Of a stretch of 64,000 bases of DNA, positions 19,836 to 31,343 are shown piece after piece (the stretch's first letter is position 1; the number at the start of each line of letters is the position of its first letter). Source of the stretch: Mesostigma viride (Eukaryota; Streptophyta; Mesostigmatophyceae; Mesostigmatales; Mesostigmataceae); NCBI GenBank assembly GCA_009746045.1, contig RPFO01000164.1:2127400-2191399 (forward strand). The letters run 5' to 3'. A program made the translations under genes and the position numbers. The notes under the pieces were generated by a model that saw nothing but the letters and a program-made list of their open reading frames with translations, was not told where the DNA came from and searched no databases.

Positions 19836-19937
19836 TAATATATATAGTCGCCTAGCTTCCTTTTCCTGGTATTGTGATCCTTCCCCGCCTGCTCGATCGA
19901 TCAGCAGCCTGTAACGGAGTACCGGCAGTGGCTTCTT

Positions 19938-20004
19938 GCAATTAATTAATTAATTGATTAATTAAACTCGTCAGTGCTCCGGTTGGGCAGTCACGGAGCA
20001 CCGA
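19938..20004 (-). mobile_element. Retroelement family E 3' end (hairpin plus TTAA tail)
   Basis: In minus orientation: GTGCTCCG, a 12-base loop, CGGAGCAC, then 'TGACGAGTTTAATTAATC' and more TTAA. The same hairpin and tail recur at 62225-62310. This is the third retroelement family here to end this way. Confidence 0.6.
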
Positions 20005-20390
20005 AGTGCTTTTAATCCCTGCATGTGCACCATTAACAGGAAGAAAAGGCAGAGACCCCCTTTCTCCTTCATGCCAGAGGCATGCCACAGCGGCAATCGG
20101 ACACGCCATAGACGATCCGGCAAGTGCTGTGGGTGCATTGAATAAGTCCCATGCATGTGAGCACTATCATCAGTAACAAGTAGCGTGGGCAAGTAAACTG
20201 ATCATAGCCAGGGCGTAGCATGGCTGTACAAGGGATAAGCTGAGGCTATGGCTGCCAGGTTGTGTACCGTGTGTTAGCGGACTGCACGTGACTAGGTATG
20301 GTGGCACAGCTAGGCAAACATTCTAGGCATGGCTGCCATGGCGGCAGTGACTGACTACCAATGGATACAAGCTACTTAGGGCTGTTCAAG
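20005..20390 (-). repeat. 3' flank repeat of ORF1-like element, copy 2
   Basis: 20215-20345 matches 17766-17955. 20005-20200 has nothing recognised. Confidence 0.5.
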
Positions 20391-20720
20391 CTATTCTAGC
20401 CCGCAGGGGGCGCGTCCACATATCTTGTGGTCAATCATCAGGTCCCCGCCCCTCCAGTACACCTTGGGCTTCTGGGGGTCCTGCTTGTGGCGGAGGTCTT
20501 CCGGCCACAGGTCGCGTCGCTGCTGCTGCTGCATGAGCGGGGCCCCCTGACGGTCAGGTCGTCGTCCAGCGTCCAGGTGAGGTCGTGCAACGACCTTGTG
20601 ACGAGAAAGGAACCGCTGCTTGTCCTCAGGGGAGGGGCCGGAAGGTGCATGAGCAGGACTGGTGGGGGAGCCGCCCGTTGTCCCGTGATCGAGTGCAGAG
20701 AGGCTAGCAGCCTTCTTGCA
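20391..20720 (-). pseudogene. LINE ORF1-like pseudogene, copy 2
   Basis: A better-preserved version of 17994-18330. The minus frame has 'SGPSPEDKQRFLSRHKVV', 'MQQQQRRDLWPEDLRHKQ' and 'KVYWRGGDLMIDHK', then a stop at 20391. The LWP and WRG-D blocks support an L1-type ORF1 C-terminus. One frameshift separates the parts. Confidence 0.55.
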
Positions 20721-20979
20721 AGGGCACACTTTTGCGTCCTTCACGTACGAGCCGCCCAGGATATGGCACCTTCCTTGGGTAGAAGAACGCCCACTGAGCT
20801 TTGCCTGGCAGAGCACGAGCACCCCATGTAGTAGTTATTTGTCTACGGCCCATTCTTGAGGATGTGCTCTTTGCTATAACGTATGTCCAAACAGTTTCGG
20901 ATGCGGCCTCTTCTTCATCAATTGCATCGGGCCGCACATCATCATCGTGTTCCATTGACTCCTCACTCGTGTCAGCCAT
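20704..20979 (-). CDS. Short acidic-start ORF of unknown function
   Basis: A 91-codon frame begins MADTSEESMEHDDDVRPDAI with a run of acidic residues and then 'SETVWTYVIAK'. It overlaps the upstream end of the ORF1-like pseudogene in another frame and may be the real N-terminus of that element's protein or an unrelated fragment. The stop is at 20704. No domain recognised. Confidence 0.25.
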   Translation of the reverse strand: MADTSEESMEHDDDVRPDAIDEEEAASETVWTYVIAKSTSSRMGRRQITTTWGARALPGKAQWAFFYPRKVPYPGRLVREGRKSVPLQEGC

Positions 20980-21429
20980 GCCTGGATGTCAATATGCTAC
21001 GATATTGGTGCCAGACGACCACTGATGTTGCTGGCAGACAATGAAACCTCATGTCACCTGTTCAATTTACTAGTTAATTAATGTTCTGTCTTCAGTCTTC
21101 AGCCTTCCCGCCTTCACATTCCTGCCTTCACAAGTCACGATGAACGCGCTAAAGTGCATTATACACTAGCTAGCTCATCACGCAATTATTTGTTCCTACT
21201 ACAGGTCGGCGCGCCGCAGTCTACTGGGCATTAGCAACGCGGGCTGTATAATGATGCCAAAACCCGTGCCTCGTAAGCCAAAAATACGCCAAAACATACG
21301 CAATACGCAAGAAAATACGCAAAAATACGCGGCGCGTACGAAAGTACCCCATTTTCATACGCGTATCGGCGGTATCGCGGATTATTAATACGCTTTATAC
21401 GCCGTATGAACTCATGCACACTGGCTGCG
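20980..21429. other. No gene; ATACGC-rich patch 21230-21410
   Basis: 'AAATACGC' or close variants occur about ten times between 21280 and 21410. It separates the two halves of an ORF1-like pseudogene and may be an insertion. Unidentified. Confidence 0.4.
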
Positions 21430-21900
21430 AGAGGCTATACCATCTGCCTGCAATAGGCTGGGCTGCGATGGTGGCCGTCTAGCCAGCGCTGCAATCGCCG
21501 GGACCTGCGCGGCCAGGGCGTCGTTTTGGGCGGTGATGCCGTTTCGAGCTTTCTGACGAGCAGGCCGCACAGTCTTGCCCTCCACCTGCTTTAGGCGAGA
21601 GACAAGTGCAGCGTGCGTCTCAGATGCCTGCGCCGCGGTCTGCAGCGCCGTGAACTGAGGTCAGAGCTTGTGGGCAACCGGCCTGCTGGTTGCCACATTG
21701 GAGACCCGGGCCCTCCACCACGTTGAGCGTGGTGTTCAGCGATGTCAGCTGCTCGGCCAGCGGCCACTGAGGTAACGTGCTCCTACGCCTCCAGCACTGC
21801 GCGGAGGTCATCCTTGCAGAGGGAGGAAGCCGATGCGGCGGCCGGCCCTTTGCGGGGCCGGCTGGGGTGCGGATCGTTCTGGTGATCATCGCCTAGGCGG
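21430..21900 (-). pseudogene. LINE ORF1-like coiled-coil region
   Basis: Minus-strand frames encode heptad-like Ala/Leu/Glu-rich helices ('AALVSRLKQVEGKTVRPARQ', 'NDALAAQVPAIAALARR', and an upstream 'AEQLTSLNTTLNVVEG'). This fits the coiled coil preceding the ORF1 RNA-binding part at 20391-20720. Several frameshifts. Confidence 0.4.
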
Positions 21901-22779
21901 AGCTGGCATTAGCCGGTCAAGATAATCAGGCCGGTTGTTGTAATTCGTCAAAAGCATAGAGCCAGGACATGTCTCCATTGTAGTCAACAGCCGCCCCGGC
22001 CCTTCTGGGGCACAAAGACTGAGCTTCCGTTCGTGTTCGCCGGATCACTTGAGGACCTCGATGCATTCCTGCGGCGACAATCCTCAAATTTGCCACTCGA
22101 TGAAGGAGAATCGTGGCCGGTTGCCAGGGAAGAAATCATTGGCTCCATTAATTGCGATCGTGGCAGGGTTTCTTGGGCTCAGACGAGGTGCTTGGCGATG
22201 GTTTGGCGGGTATGGCAAGCCAGCAAGGGCGAGAGGGTTGGGCTTGGAGCTGGGAAGGCTGCTTTCACAGCTCCTTTTCGATCCAGACCTCGTTTAGCTT
22301 TCGGAGTCGTCATAGCCTGAATCTTGTCACCGACGTGCGTAACGTTTTCGATATTGCGCTTCAGCCGTACGTAACTGATTATACTTACGAGACTGTGCGT
22401 ATTAAAAAGGCGCATCGAATGCAAGTGATCATCTGACTGAATTTGGGTTTCAAACGCAAAAGTTCTGAGATCCGCCGGCAGCCATACCGCCATCAGCCAT
22501 TTTTCAAGGCCGTTGCATAACTATTGCAGGAGCTCAGTCAGTCTTTGATGCGTCTCCTGCTGATCGAACCACATGCGTGCCAGCCTCAATCCTACACTAC
22601 TGTAGGTGCAAGTCCCAGACATGCATGGTGGGCTTCGATCCGGCCGTATCATGGTCGCGATTGTGTTATGCATGCAGTCATGCACGTGATGATCGACCGT
22701 GCGCCGCCTGCATGATCGAGGAAGTGGGCCGCCTGCAGCCAGTGCATGGCGGGCCCTCGGCCTCTTGCCATTGCTATTG
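21901..22779. other. No recognised gene
   Basis: A plus frame at 22033-22320 starts 'MFAGSLEDLDAFLRRQSS' and looks protein-like for about 45 residues, but has no known domain and is overlapped by two other frames. Nothing else stands out. Confidence 0.35.
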
Positions 22780-24010
22780 ATCTTCGTGCATATTTACACC
22801 AAGGCATTCAAAATAATGATTCGATACAGTTATATGGGACGCCCTATGGGTGGTCCTCCGCCTGTTCCGTGTCCCATCGTACATAATTTGTTCGGAGATC
22901 ATCCGCCAGTTCTATGAAGGGTCCCAATTAAGCCCAGGTTCGTACCGTGGACTGACTGACGGCCGGCGTCACAACAGCGTTCCCCCTGCACGTCCATGCA
23001 CAGGCCGGGTGCACGGCAGAGTGGCCATATCTAGTTATCTATTCATCATATTTATATGGTATGACGTGGACTGTATTTTAGTATATTATGAGGCGCTGGT
23101 GCACTAAGCCCGGGTGGAGGGGCGCCCGCCGCGGGCCGGAATCGAGATCACGGAGTACGCCACGGTCGGGGTGGACCCACCGGATACCGACTGAGCGATC
23201 TGACCTACGCAGATCGATGACATGACGCTCTTGGAGACCCCTGATCGAGTTCGCCTGGAACTCTGGCTCTAGTATAGATAGCTTGTTGCATGACAACTGG
23301 AAGCGCGCGCGGTGGGGCTTATGATCAGCAAGAAAGTTGAGGTCATGGCCATCGCGGCTCACCCCGCTGCGCATGGCCGGACCATGCACCTTACCATGCA
23401 CCCTCCTAGCTCTAATTGCTGGACGGATTTAACCCGGCCCGCCCCGGCCCCCGGCCGGCGAGCTCGCTTCAAGCTCCTTCTTGGCAGCTGGTGGCTCCCC
23501 TGAGGGCTTGGACACGACCGACGATCCGGACATCAACTGACATCCGCATCCATTGGCCAGGCCTGCGTACGTGGGCGGCGCTCCGCCGCCTCAATACGTA
23601 CATCATGAGGTTGATCTGGTCACATATGTCGCTACCTGATGAGTGAGCGGCGCAAGCGCATTCTGCATGCTCAAGGCCCGCCGGCCTTGTCCTCTGAGTC
23701 AGCATCTTCAATCCTTTAATTGGCGGCTGCGAGGCGTGGGCGCTGGACAAGGCGCTGAGCAATTAAGCAGCTTGACGGCGCCGTCCGTCACTAGAATGCT
23801 TGGTCACATCCTTGCCGCGTCCGCTACCAAGAGTGCCGCACCCGGCCCGAGCCCGAGCTCCCTCTTGTCACCCATACCATCCGACAGGCCGCCTCGATCC
23901 TCATCTCTTTGCCGGCCATCTTGCAAGCCCGCATGTGAATACCAATGTGGGCCCTGCATATGCCGGCGGGCCCATCCATCCATCCTTCCATCGCGGGGTT
24001 AATGGCAGCA
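22780..24010 (+). pseudogene. Degenerate LINE reverse transcriptase
   Basis: 'LWVVLRLFRVPSYIICSEII' and 'RQFYEGS' (22845-22925) match LINE A 5815-5900 ('LWAVL...IIRTLYEGS'). 'LFIIFIW' follows, then 'WGLMISKKVEVMAI' (23310), nearly identical to LINE B at 60455. Remnants of 'KQLDGAV' and 'LPLVTHTIRQ' follow near 23770-23890. All motifs are in different frames. A dead, plus-strand copy close to LINE B. Confidence 0.7.
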
Positions 24011-24220
24011 TAGCACAGCCACGAGCCACGAGGTAGCCATGGCTGACGGTCGAGCTAATAACTTTCACGTTTGAGCACCGAATTCGGCTGTGAATATCAC
24101 AATCGCTTCGTCTTTGTACTGTACGCACATGCTGATATAAATTTCCGAAGCTATTACGCAATATATGACGAGCAAACGCTCTTCGACGCAACGCAGCCTG
24201 GCGGCTGCGCTATATAGGCC
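24011..24220. other. No gene seen
   Basis: Short spacer between ORF2-like and ORF1-like debris. Confidence 0.4.
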
Positions 24221-25628
24221 ATGAAAATACGTCTGCAGCTCCGGCTGCAGCTTCGCCCTCAGGTCCGGCAGGCAGCGGTGACACTAGTCAAGCACTGGTG
24301 GTCGCCCCGAACCCCGATCCCTCGCCATCGGCATTCCTGCATGACCCTAAACGCAGCCGCCCAGCCGACAAAACAGGAGGGGTTTCACGCCCCACAGAAC
24401 CGCCCTTTCGGCCCCAACCTTTCAATTAAGGTCGACGATCACGACTGGACCAACATGTCCCCGGCAACTGCGGCCCTGCATTGCATGTTCTACAGTACCG
24501 GGACTATGCGCTTCGTTTTACGACCTGTGCCTCCATCGATCTCCACGACATCAATCGCCTCAATACCTCGGACGGGAGCTGGTGGCATAACATCAACGTT
24601 CTGTTCGGGTGCACCCGCCCCCAACTCCATGGCACACCATTCTCAACTCCCTTCTCATGCGCTCTGATGGCGAGATCTGGGCTCCATCCATCTCCGCCCC
24701 CACACTCCGTTCCATCCCTACGGAAGCCTAATTCCAGCAGCACGTGAACAGTGACCCCCCTTGCTACCGATGTGGCAGCACTGGGCGGCACGTTGGCTGC
24801 TGAGCTTCCTCACCTTTCTGCCACCGCGTCGCCTCCACCTCCACTGCCATTTCCGGCCGCCTCCACTGCCGACATCACGGCCCAGCTCATCGACCTCGAC
24901 CAGCGCCTCCAAGCCACCGCCACCGCCCTTGAGAGCTTGCATGACGGCCGCAGGCCTCACCGCCCAAGCAGTGATCAAGGACATCGCTGCCCAGCCGGCA
25001 CCTAGCTGCTGGCCCGGCGGCCAGCGATGCCCCCTCCACCTGGGCGGACTTGCTTAAGCATCATGCATATACCACCTCCACGGCCACCTCCACCATCGCG
25101 GCACAGCTCAAGCAACAAGCATTCGACCTTCGCGAGGAGGCCGACATCACCCAGCGCAGCCACAATGTCATCGTCAAGCTAGCACTTCGACCAGCCGGTA
25201 CTGTGTGAGACCTCGACGACTCTTCTCACGGACGGCGCGACATTCTTGCCCCCCCATGCATGCATGCAACTCACTGCATGGTGAGCTGCGGATGTCGGCT
25301 GTCCGGCCGCCTCCCCCGCGCGCGGGGTAAGGCTGGCCCGGCACCGGCCGTGCTCCTCACCTTAAGTACATGGCGGACAAGCTGTCGTTCCTCAGGCCGC
25401 AAGAAGCTCTTGGGGACTCGCTTCACGTGCGCTGGACGACGACTTGACCCTCATGGCCCATCAACATGCAGCGGCGACGCGAGCTATGGCCGACCTACCT
25501 TCAGCTCCGGCAGAGCGCATGCAGGGGGGAAGCCGGTATACTGGAGGGGGGCGATCATCCACGTTGACCACAATCCCTGGCAGGCACCTCCCATGCCGTG
25601 CCTCAGACTAGGGAACATATACCAGTAG
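24221..25628 (+). pseudogene. LINE ORF1-like pseudogene, plus strand
   Basis: Frame 24751-25005 is an Ala/Leu-rich helix ('ADITAQLIDLDQRLQATATA'). 25100-25195 reads 'LREEADITQRSHNVIVKLAL', close to the REE--RR-HNVIV block at the end of the L1-type ORF1 coiled coil. 25260-25628 holds 'PAPAVLLTLS' and 'GGKPVYWRGAIIHVDHN', equivalent to the WRG block of the minus-strand copies. Order and spacing suit a whole ORF1, with at least three frame changes. Confidence 0.5.
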
Positions 25629-25759
25629 TGTAGATTAGTCAGGCTTAGCCTTGCATGTGGCCCTCGCGCACGTGCGCCCATAATGGCCCCCATGGATGAT
25701 GCCTTCAGAATTTAGCCAAGCCATGCCTATAATGGGACCTCCCATGGATGTTGCATTAA

Positions 25760-26668
25760 GGGGACGTGGCGCGGCGAATATTTTCCGCGCGAAAAAATTC
25801 GCGGTACCAGCCGTATACCGTGAAAAGTGGGTGCACGGTGCGCGCACGTACCCCTTGCGGAAGTGGCCATGTCGACTGCGTTTAGGCGAAACTAGCAATG
25901 TAGGGCTAGAGAAATGCCAAAAAAATGCTCGAATGTTGAAGACGATGATTTAATTATGTTGGTTTGCGGCGGCAAGTAGCTGATTTACAATATCGCTGCT
26001 TTCTTTTGCTGCCATCGGCATGGGGGGTAAACTGCATTTTTTCGTCGCGCGGAATAAAATAGAATTCGTGATTGCGGCAGTAAATTCGCAGGTTTGGGGG
26101 GCTTTTTGACCGCGAAGGATGCATTAGTATCGGTATAGCATTGAATTCCAAACCGAATTAACTGGTGCTTTTTGCCATATTTTCGGCCATTCTCGGCAAG
26201 TAATTCTTCAGCTCCTAATGTAATTATCTTACCGCAAAATGACGGGAAAGGTAAAGATAGCAGCGGGAATTTTTACGGCTTTAGAAACATCATTAAACTA
26301 GCTTTCCTTACGACCATCAAAACTGGCAACAATCGACAATCACACCGGCAGGCATCCATTATACTTTATTCATCCCGACAGAAATTCAGGCCGGACCCCC
26401 CCTGCCGATGGCAAAGAAAAAAAGCCCGCGACATTATAGATCGCAACCATCCCGCCATAAATTAGAATCAGTAACTAATTTTCTCCAACAATCGAGCATC
26501 TTTTCTGCTTTCCGCGTGCCAGATTTGTCACGTTTCGTCTAATAAAAGCAGTCGCCATGGCCACTCCCGCAAGGGGTGCGCGCACCGTGCACCCACTTTT
26601 CACGGTACGGAGGGTACCGCGGAATTTTTTTGGCGCGGAAAATTTATAATTCGCCGCGCCGAGTCCCC
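25760..26668. mobile_element. piggyBac-like MITE with TTAA duplication
   Basis: TTAA flanks both ends (25756-25759 and 26669-26672). Terminal inverted repeats begin GGGGAC(GT/TC)GGCGCGGCGAAT and extend about 120 bp with small indels, including the shared 'CCGTGAAAAGTGGGTGCACG' and 'GTGCGCGCAC'. The outer flanks join to 'TGCATTAACATGCA'. The 909-bp interior has no ORF of note, so it is non-autonomous. TTAA target specificity is characteristic of piggyBac. Confidence 0.8.
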
Positions 26669-26672
26669 TTAA

Positions 26673-27893
26673 CATGCAATAGAAATCATCATTGGATGTC
26701 ACAATATGACTAAAACAGGCAGCCATAGCCAAATAACCATTCACGCGCATAGCGTGCTGAGCACATGCCTCTTAGTTAGGAAGGGAAGAGCTAAGTTAAT
26801 TTCCCTTCCGTAACGTGAGCAATACTGAAAGAAAGAGGAATGTCTAATGCAAGACATCCATGGGTTGAGTGTTCCATGAGGTTACTTGCAGGCAAACATG
26901 ACGCTGAAATGCATACTAACATTTGGTGGCAACATGCTAACAACACATGATTATACACCATGATTGTGGGCACATAGCTTGTTTTATTCAGCAAGTGACG
27001 CAGTATAAAGCATCAACAAGCACTCCCCGCGATATAGACAAGGCTTGGTGACGTATACAGCACCTAAATACTGCACAGCTGGACCCTGCTATGGCTGACA
27101 TGCAAGCAACGTCGCTCAGCATCGCTGTTTTAGCTCGAGGCTAGGCACAGGTCCATAGGAATAAGTGGAAAACTGTTTTAGACAGGCTAGGCACAGGTCG
27201 GCAGGAATAAGTGCAAAACTGGCGAAAACTAGGAAGAAACACGATATACTTACGCCTACAGGCACTAGTGAGCCGGTGGCAGAGGCCATTTCCAGGAAAA
27301 TACACCATAACGTAGCGATAGCCACGGTGACGCCATCCCGCTGTTTGCAGGCACCATCATACCGGTGCTGCCCAGTAAAATTCTGCACGAAACTCCGTTA
27401 AGCTGAGCGGCCGGGCTATCAGAAGAATGAACGTATGATAAGAAGGTGATATACCACGGAACTACCTAGCATGTTGCCGCAGCACACACGAGTATGGCCG
27501 TAGGGGTGCGTATGGCTATGTGCAGGGGTTTCGCATGAAGAACGGGCGAGAAAGTGGTATAACCTGCGTTTCCCGTGCCCAAAAATACGTCGTCCAACTC
27601 ATAAACATCTTATTATCGACGTTGGAGCGCATCATCATGGTCGCACGTGCTGACTGGCACTAACATTTGCGGGAAAACTCTTGAGATCCACCTGCCGCCA
27701 TCACCGTCGTCCTCCCGCGGAACCCATGCAAAAGCCCATTTTCGGTGGTACATTTTTGCCTGCAGCCGGAAGCACAAAAAAAATCAGAAAAATACGCGTT
27801 TTTTTTTTTCCCGGATTCCTTAGGATGTACCTGAACCGTGCTGAAATTGTCAGACCAAAATTTCATATTTCACTAGGGGTGCCACGTGGCAGA
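26673..27893. other. No recognised gene
   Basis: Two overlapping short frames at 27116-27401 run on opposite strands with no domain. 'GACAGGCTAGGCACAGGTC' style repeats occur near 27140-27200 (two copies of about 45 bp). No RNA gene seen. Confidence 0.4.
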
Positions 27894-27947
27894 TTACAAC
27901 GTGATACATCGCGTTGTAAGCCTACAACGCGATGTATCGCGTTGTAA
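27894..27947. repeat. 54-bp nested palindrome
   Basis: TTACAACGTGATACATCGCG folds on its inverse with one mismatch, and the right half is itself palindromic (TACAACGCGAT..ATCGCGTTGTA). It lies about 105 bp past the MYND gene stop, so it could form a hairpin in the 3' UTR of that mRNA. Confidence 0.85.
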
Positions 27948-28053
27948 AAAAACACGGGTTAAAAAAGCACGTGATAAAAAAAGCACACATATCCACGGCC
28001 AGACTTCGATCTCCCTTGCCTGCAATCGTGTGCCCGAAACATCACTCATGTCA

Positions 28054-30091
28054 TTAGGGGCCAGACGTGGGCCGTGACAGCATCTCATCCCTGGTGCCGC
28101 GGTACAGCATCACCGCGGCACGATCGTTCGCCACCACCGGCACCCCCAGGGCCAGCGACAACGCCTGCTCACCATTCGCGGCCACGAAATGCTGCTTGCA
28201 CCGCTCATCCGCCCGCATCATCTTCAACCAGGTAAGCACCCAGCACGGCAACAACTCCGCGCAGAAATCGGCGCGCGGCCCTTGATTGGCCACCACGTTC
28301 AGCCCGAAGCGGAGCGCGCGCACGAGCACCTCGCACGTCGCGGCGCCACTTGTCGCCAGCCGGCGAGCGCCGTTGGGGACCTGAACAAGCCGCTGGATCG
28401 AGTCATGCGCCAGGCCGACACACGCGGTGTCATGTCGGCCCATCGCCTGGCGCATGGCCTCCACCACGTCCTCGCACCCGCCCGCCTCGACCACCCTGGC
28501 CGCCACCTGGGTGTCCTGGCTGGCCATCGAGCCGACCCCCATGACCATGTCGCTCTGGGCGGACCGCGCGCCTGCGCGGTTGGCGTCCTTGAGGATGCGG
28601 ACCATGACGTCCGCGGCGGGGGCCAGTGCAGCGGGGATATCTCTCTTGAACCCCTCGCACACGGATAAGATGACCAACGTTACATCGCCCAGCAGCAGCC
28701 ATTCGTTGATGATCGGCGTCGTCTGGGGCACCAGGGACGCGGGGGTCCCTGCCAGGGCGAGCGTGCGGACCAAATTCTGGCACACGCGCGGCGTGGCGAG
28801 TGCCCGCACGCCCGCGTCGGGCAACACCCCGGGTTGCCGTCGCAGTATGAGGGCCTTGAAGCACTGTGCGACGAACGTCATGTCCTGAGTAGAATTCCTG
28901 ATAGCGTAGCTGCTGGGTCCTCTGATACTGGTGCCAGGGATAGCGTTGTTGGTGTCCCCGCTAGCTGACCTATCGGGAAACCCCAGGCCACTGGCTTGCG
29001 TGTCCAACCCCAGGGCACTGCCATGCGCTTCCAGAGCGGCATGCGCGAGGGCTCTCTCCAGCCATCTGTCCAGGGCAGCGGGCAGGCCAACCACGCGCGC
29101 CAACTTTCTGGCGTTCTGGCACCAGGGGTCCGCGCACGCCGCCGCCATGAGCTGGAGCTCGTATAAGGTGCTGCACGCTTCGAAGCCGGCAAACGCGGCA
29201 GGGAACGCGTCGTCCGGACAGCTGGCGTTGGTCACCACGCACTCGGCCACGGCTTCAAAGGTGCCCGCGGCGCCGAATCGCTCGCAGTGGGAGGGATCTT
29301 TCCGCACGGCCAGAAGTTTCAGGAGGATGAGCGTTGTCTCCACAAAACGCCAGTCGCCTTCACGGGTGGCGAGGCGGAGCGCCCGAGTGGCGTGAGATAT
29401 AACCCCGAGCTGGCCAAGTGTGACACCGTTCTTGACACAGGTGGCCATCAGGTGGATCGTGCCGACGCAGATTTCATGCAGGGTGTCCAGGGACGAGGGA
29501 CCATCACCGTCGAGACGTGCCTCGAGCGCGGACGCCAGAACTTGGCACGCACCCGCCTTACCCAGTTGCCTCTCGTTTTCGGTAGACTGTTTGGCCAGCA
29601 TCTTCAGCTGCGCCAGGGGAGTGTCGGCCACAGGCAGGGCAGCAACGGTTGCTGGGTCAGGCCCGTTGAGTTGTCGAGAGACGGCGGCGACGAGGGCTTC
29701 CGCTTGGGAGGCGTCAATAGGGCGGGCCTCGTTGGTCGCTTGCCGCTCGGTTCTGGACATCTCCCTGCATTTGATTTTGTGGCGAGAGTAGTTGCTGGCT
29801 TGGCATTCCTGCACGCTCGTGATCGTGCCAAACACGACGTCATAAGGTGTTTTGTAGGTTTGACGATGAAATGCAAATTTTCAGGATACGCCTAACAGAA
29901 ACATCGGTGACAACACGGCGAGGATTGATTCAATTATCTGTACCCGCTCTTTCGTTTGCGATGCAAGAGGTTTTCCCCAGCAATTTACTCACTTGGGAGC
30001 AATAGTAGGCTATTCGGCACCGGGAGCACGTCTTTGTGGCCGGCGCGTGGCAATCTTGGTTGTCGCATGTCACAACCACATTCCTCGACAT
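28054..30091 (-). CDS. MYND zinc-finger protein with armadillo-like helices (two exons)
   Basis: Exon 1 is 30091-29993 (33 codons), the intron is 29992-29809 (GTGAGT...GCAG, 184 bp), and exon 2 is 29808-28054, giving 617 residues. The MYND finger (residues about 9-50) is split by the intron: exon 1 has Cys 9, 14, 22, 25 and 31, and exon 2 opens with ECQASNYSRHKIKC, which completes C...H...C. Joining is in phase 0, and the ATG is the first codon of a good frame. The rest is Ala/Leu-rich helical repeats with blocks such as 'ARVVEAGGCEDVVEAM' and 'NGARRLATSGA', typical of armadillo/HEAT folds. MYND fingers bind proline-rich peptides, so a scaffolding or regulatory role is plausible. The frame is intact with no retroelement damage. 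Confidence 0.85.
29809..29992 (-). other. Intron splitting the MYND finger
   Basis: The donor reads CAA|GTGAGT and the acceptor GTGCAG|GAATGC on the minus strand. It lies between the fifth cysteine and the next ECQ. Without this intron the long ORF of exon 2 would have only half a zinc finger and a spurious N-terminus. Confidence 0.85.
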
Positions 30092-31343
30092 TCTCGAAAT
30101 CAACTATCGAAGGCAGCCAGCCTGCGAAGAAAAGCAAAAAAGGCGAGTGTCCTTTCCTGGCCTGCTATGTTATCGTGCTCGATAACCGCTAATTGTGATG
30201 CCGGTTTTCCGTGTTTAACAGCTACAACGGTGGCTTCAAAGTGTTTTCTGTCAACGTGCCCCGTGTTTTACGAAGAGCCCCCGGGCTTTTCCAGCATGCT
30301 CTACAAGGATACGAATAGAGGTTTCTTGGAGCACATACTAACGCATCCATACGCCTTAGCCCTTAGCCCCGACGTGCAAAACCTCAGGACCCCACGACGG
30401 AGGTTTTGTCCATTACTTGTCTTATGTTCACGACGCAGGTCTGGGTTTAGCCACGATGTGGGAATAAATTGATGACTAGGTTGACTGATGGTCTGGATTT
30501 GACACCTTGGGATCACGGCAGAACTTTGTTCAGGCTTCCGTCACAAGGAACAGGACGTGGCCAACCGTAGGAGTTACCGTGGTGACAGCCGTTCCCGCCA
30601 ATTCCCGCGAACTCCCGCGAAGCCAGCGTTTCTGAAGGTCGTTCAGTGGCCGGACGCGCGAGCTTGGCGCGAGCAAAATTTTGCTATTTTTCTCGCGCGA
30701 GGTTTGGCCACTGCACAACTGCACTGCTCGCGGTTGGCGCGGCGCTGCTCGTGGAGGCATGGCAGGATAAAGCCAGGTGGTCGTTGGAATTCTAGCCAAT
30801 CCTAACTCCAACTAAACCTGACCGATCTAGCAGTAGGCACTGCAGTACGCGCAATTATGCCTCATCCCGATAGATAACAATCATCGCCGTTCTAGGTATT
30901 AAAGGAGCACCGAGCGATTACCAGCAGCGAAATATTTAGTCATGGCTGTACAAAAGCCATTGGCATTATTGCGTCGTAAACGTAGCATTGTCGTGTTTTA
31001 CCTATAGTAAAATTGCCGCGAACGGCATCGCAGTTCTCCAGGCTGTTGCAAAGTGCATTACATAAGCTCTGCTTACCCACTTTGTGGAGTGAACTACGGT
31101 TGCGACGAGCAAGGAGCGGCTTCTTAGAACGCTATGGCCGAAAAGGTCTTACTTACAGAGGCAAGCAGGAACTCAGGTCTTGTCTCATTCTCTCTCCGAA
31201 CTTTAGCACACTAGCTTTCTGCACAAAAATGCCAAGGTCGGCTTTTCTAGTAAAGCGATTGATTGGCTTACGACGGAACAGCTGTTAACGTCAGCTCTCT
31301 TTCAGTCAGGCCTCTCTCACCGCCTTTTCTCTCGTCGGCCAAC
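30092..31343. other. Divergent intergenic region
   Basis: Lies between the MYND start (minus) and the proposed ankyrin start (plus), so it may hold both promoters. It contains a 70-bp inverted repeat at 30644-30713 (CAGTGGCC...GGCCACTG), a small MITE-like hairpin, and 'CATGGCTGTACAAAAGC' at 30942, the same string as the LINE A target site. No gene. Confidence 0.5.

Larger units (their letters stand above)
19157..19838 (-). mobile_element. R2-like retroelement 3' fragment with 15-bp TSD
   Basis: TATATATAGTCGCCT occurs at 19142-19156 and 19839-19853. Between them, in minus orientation, is an endonuclease-like ORF, about 65 bp of 3' sequence and a 142-bp perfect palindrome at the 3' end. The direct repeat and truncated ORF indicate a 5'-truncated retrotransposition event. 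Confidence 0.75.

Noticed and set aside
24221-24667. Stand-alone 148-codon gene
   Set aside because: It runs into the ORF1-like pseudogene, overlaps another open frame and has no domain of its own.
28189-29895. Plus-strand ORFs opposite the MYND gene (159, 153, 154 and 202 codons)
   Set aside because: GC-rich antisense shadows of exon 2; the minus frame has the MYND finger, intron and helical repeats.
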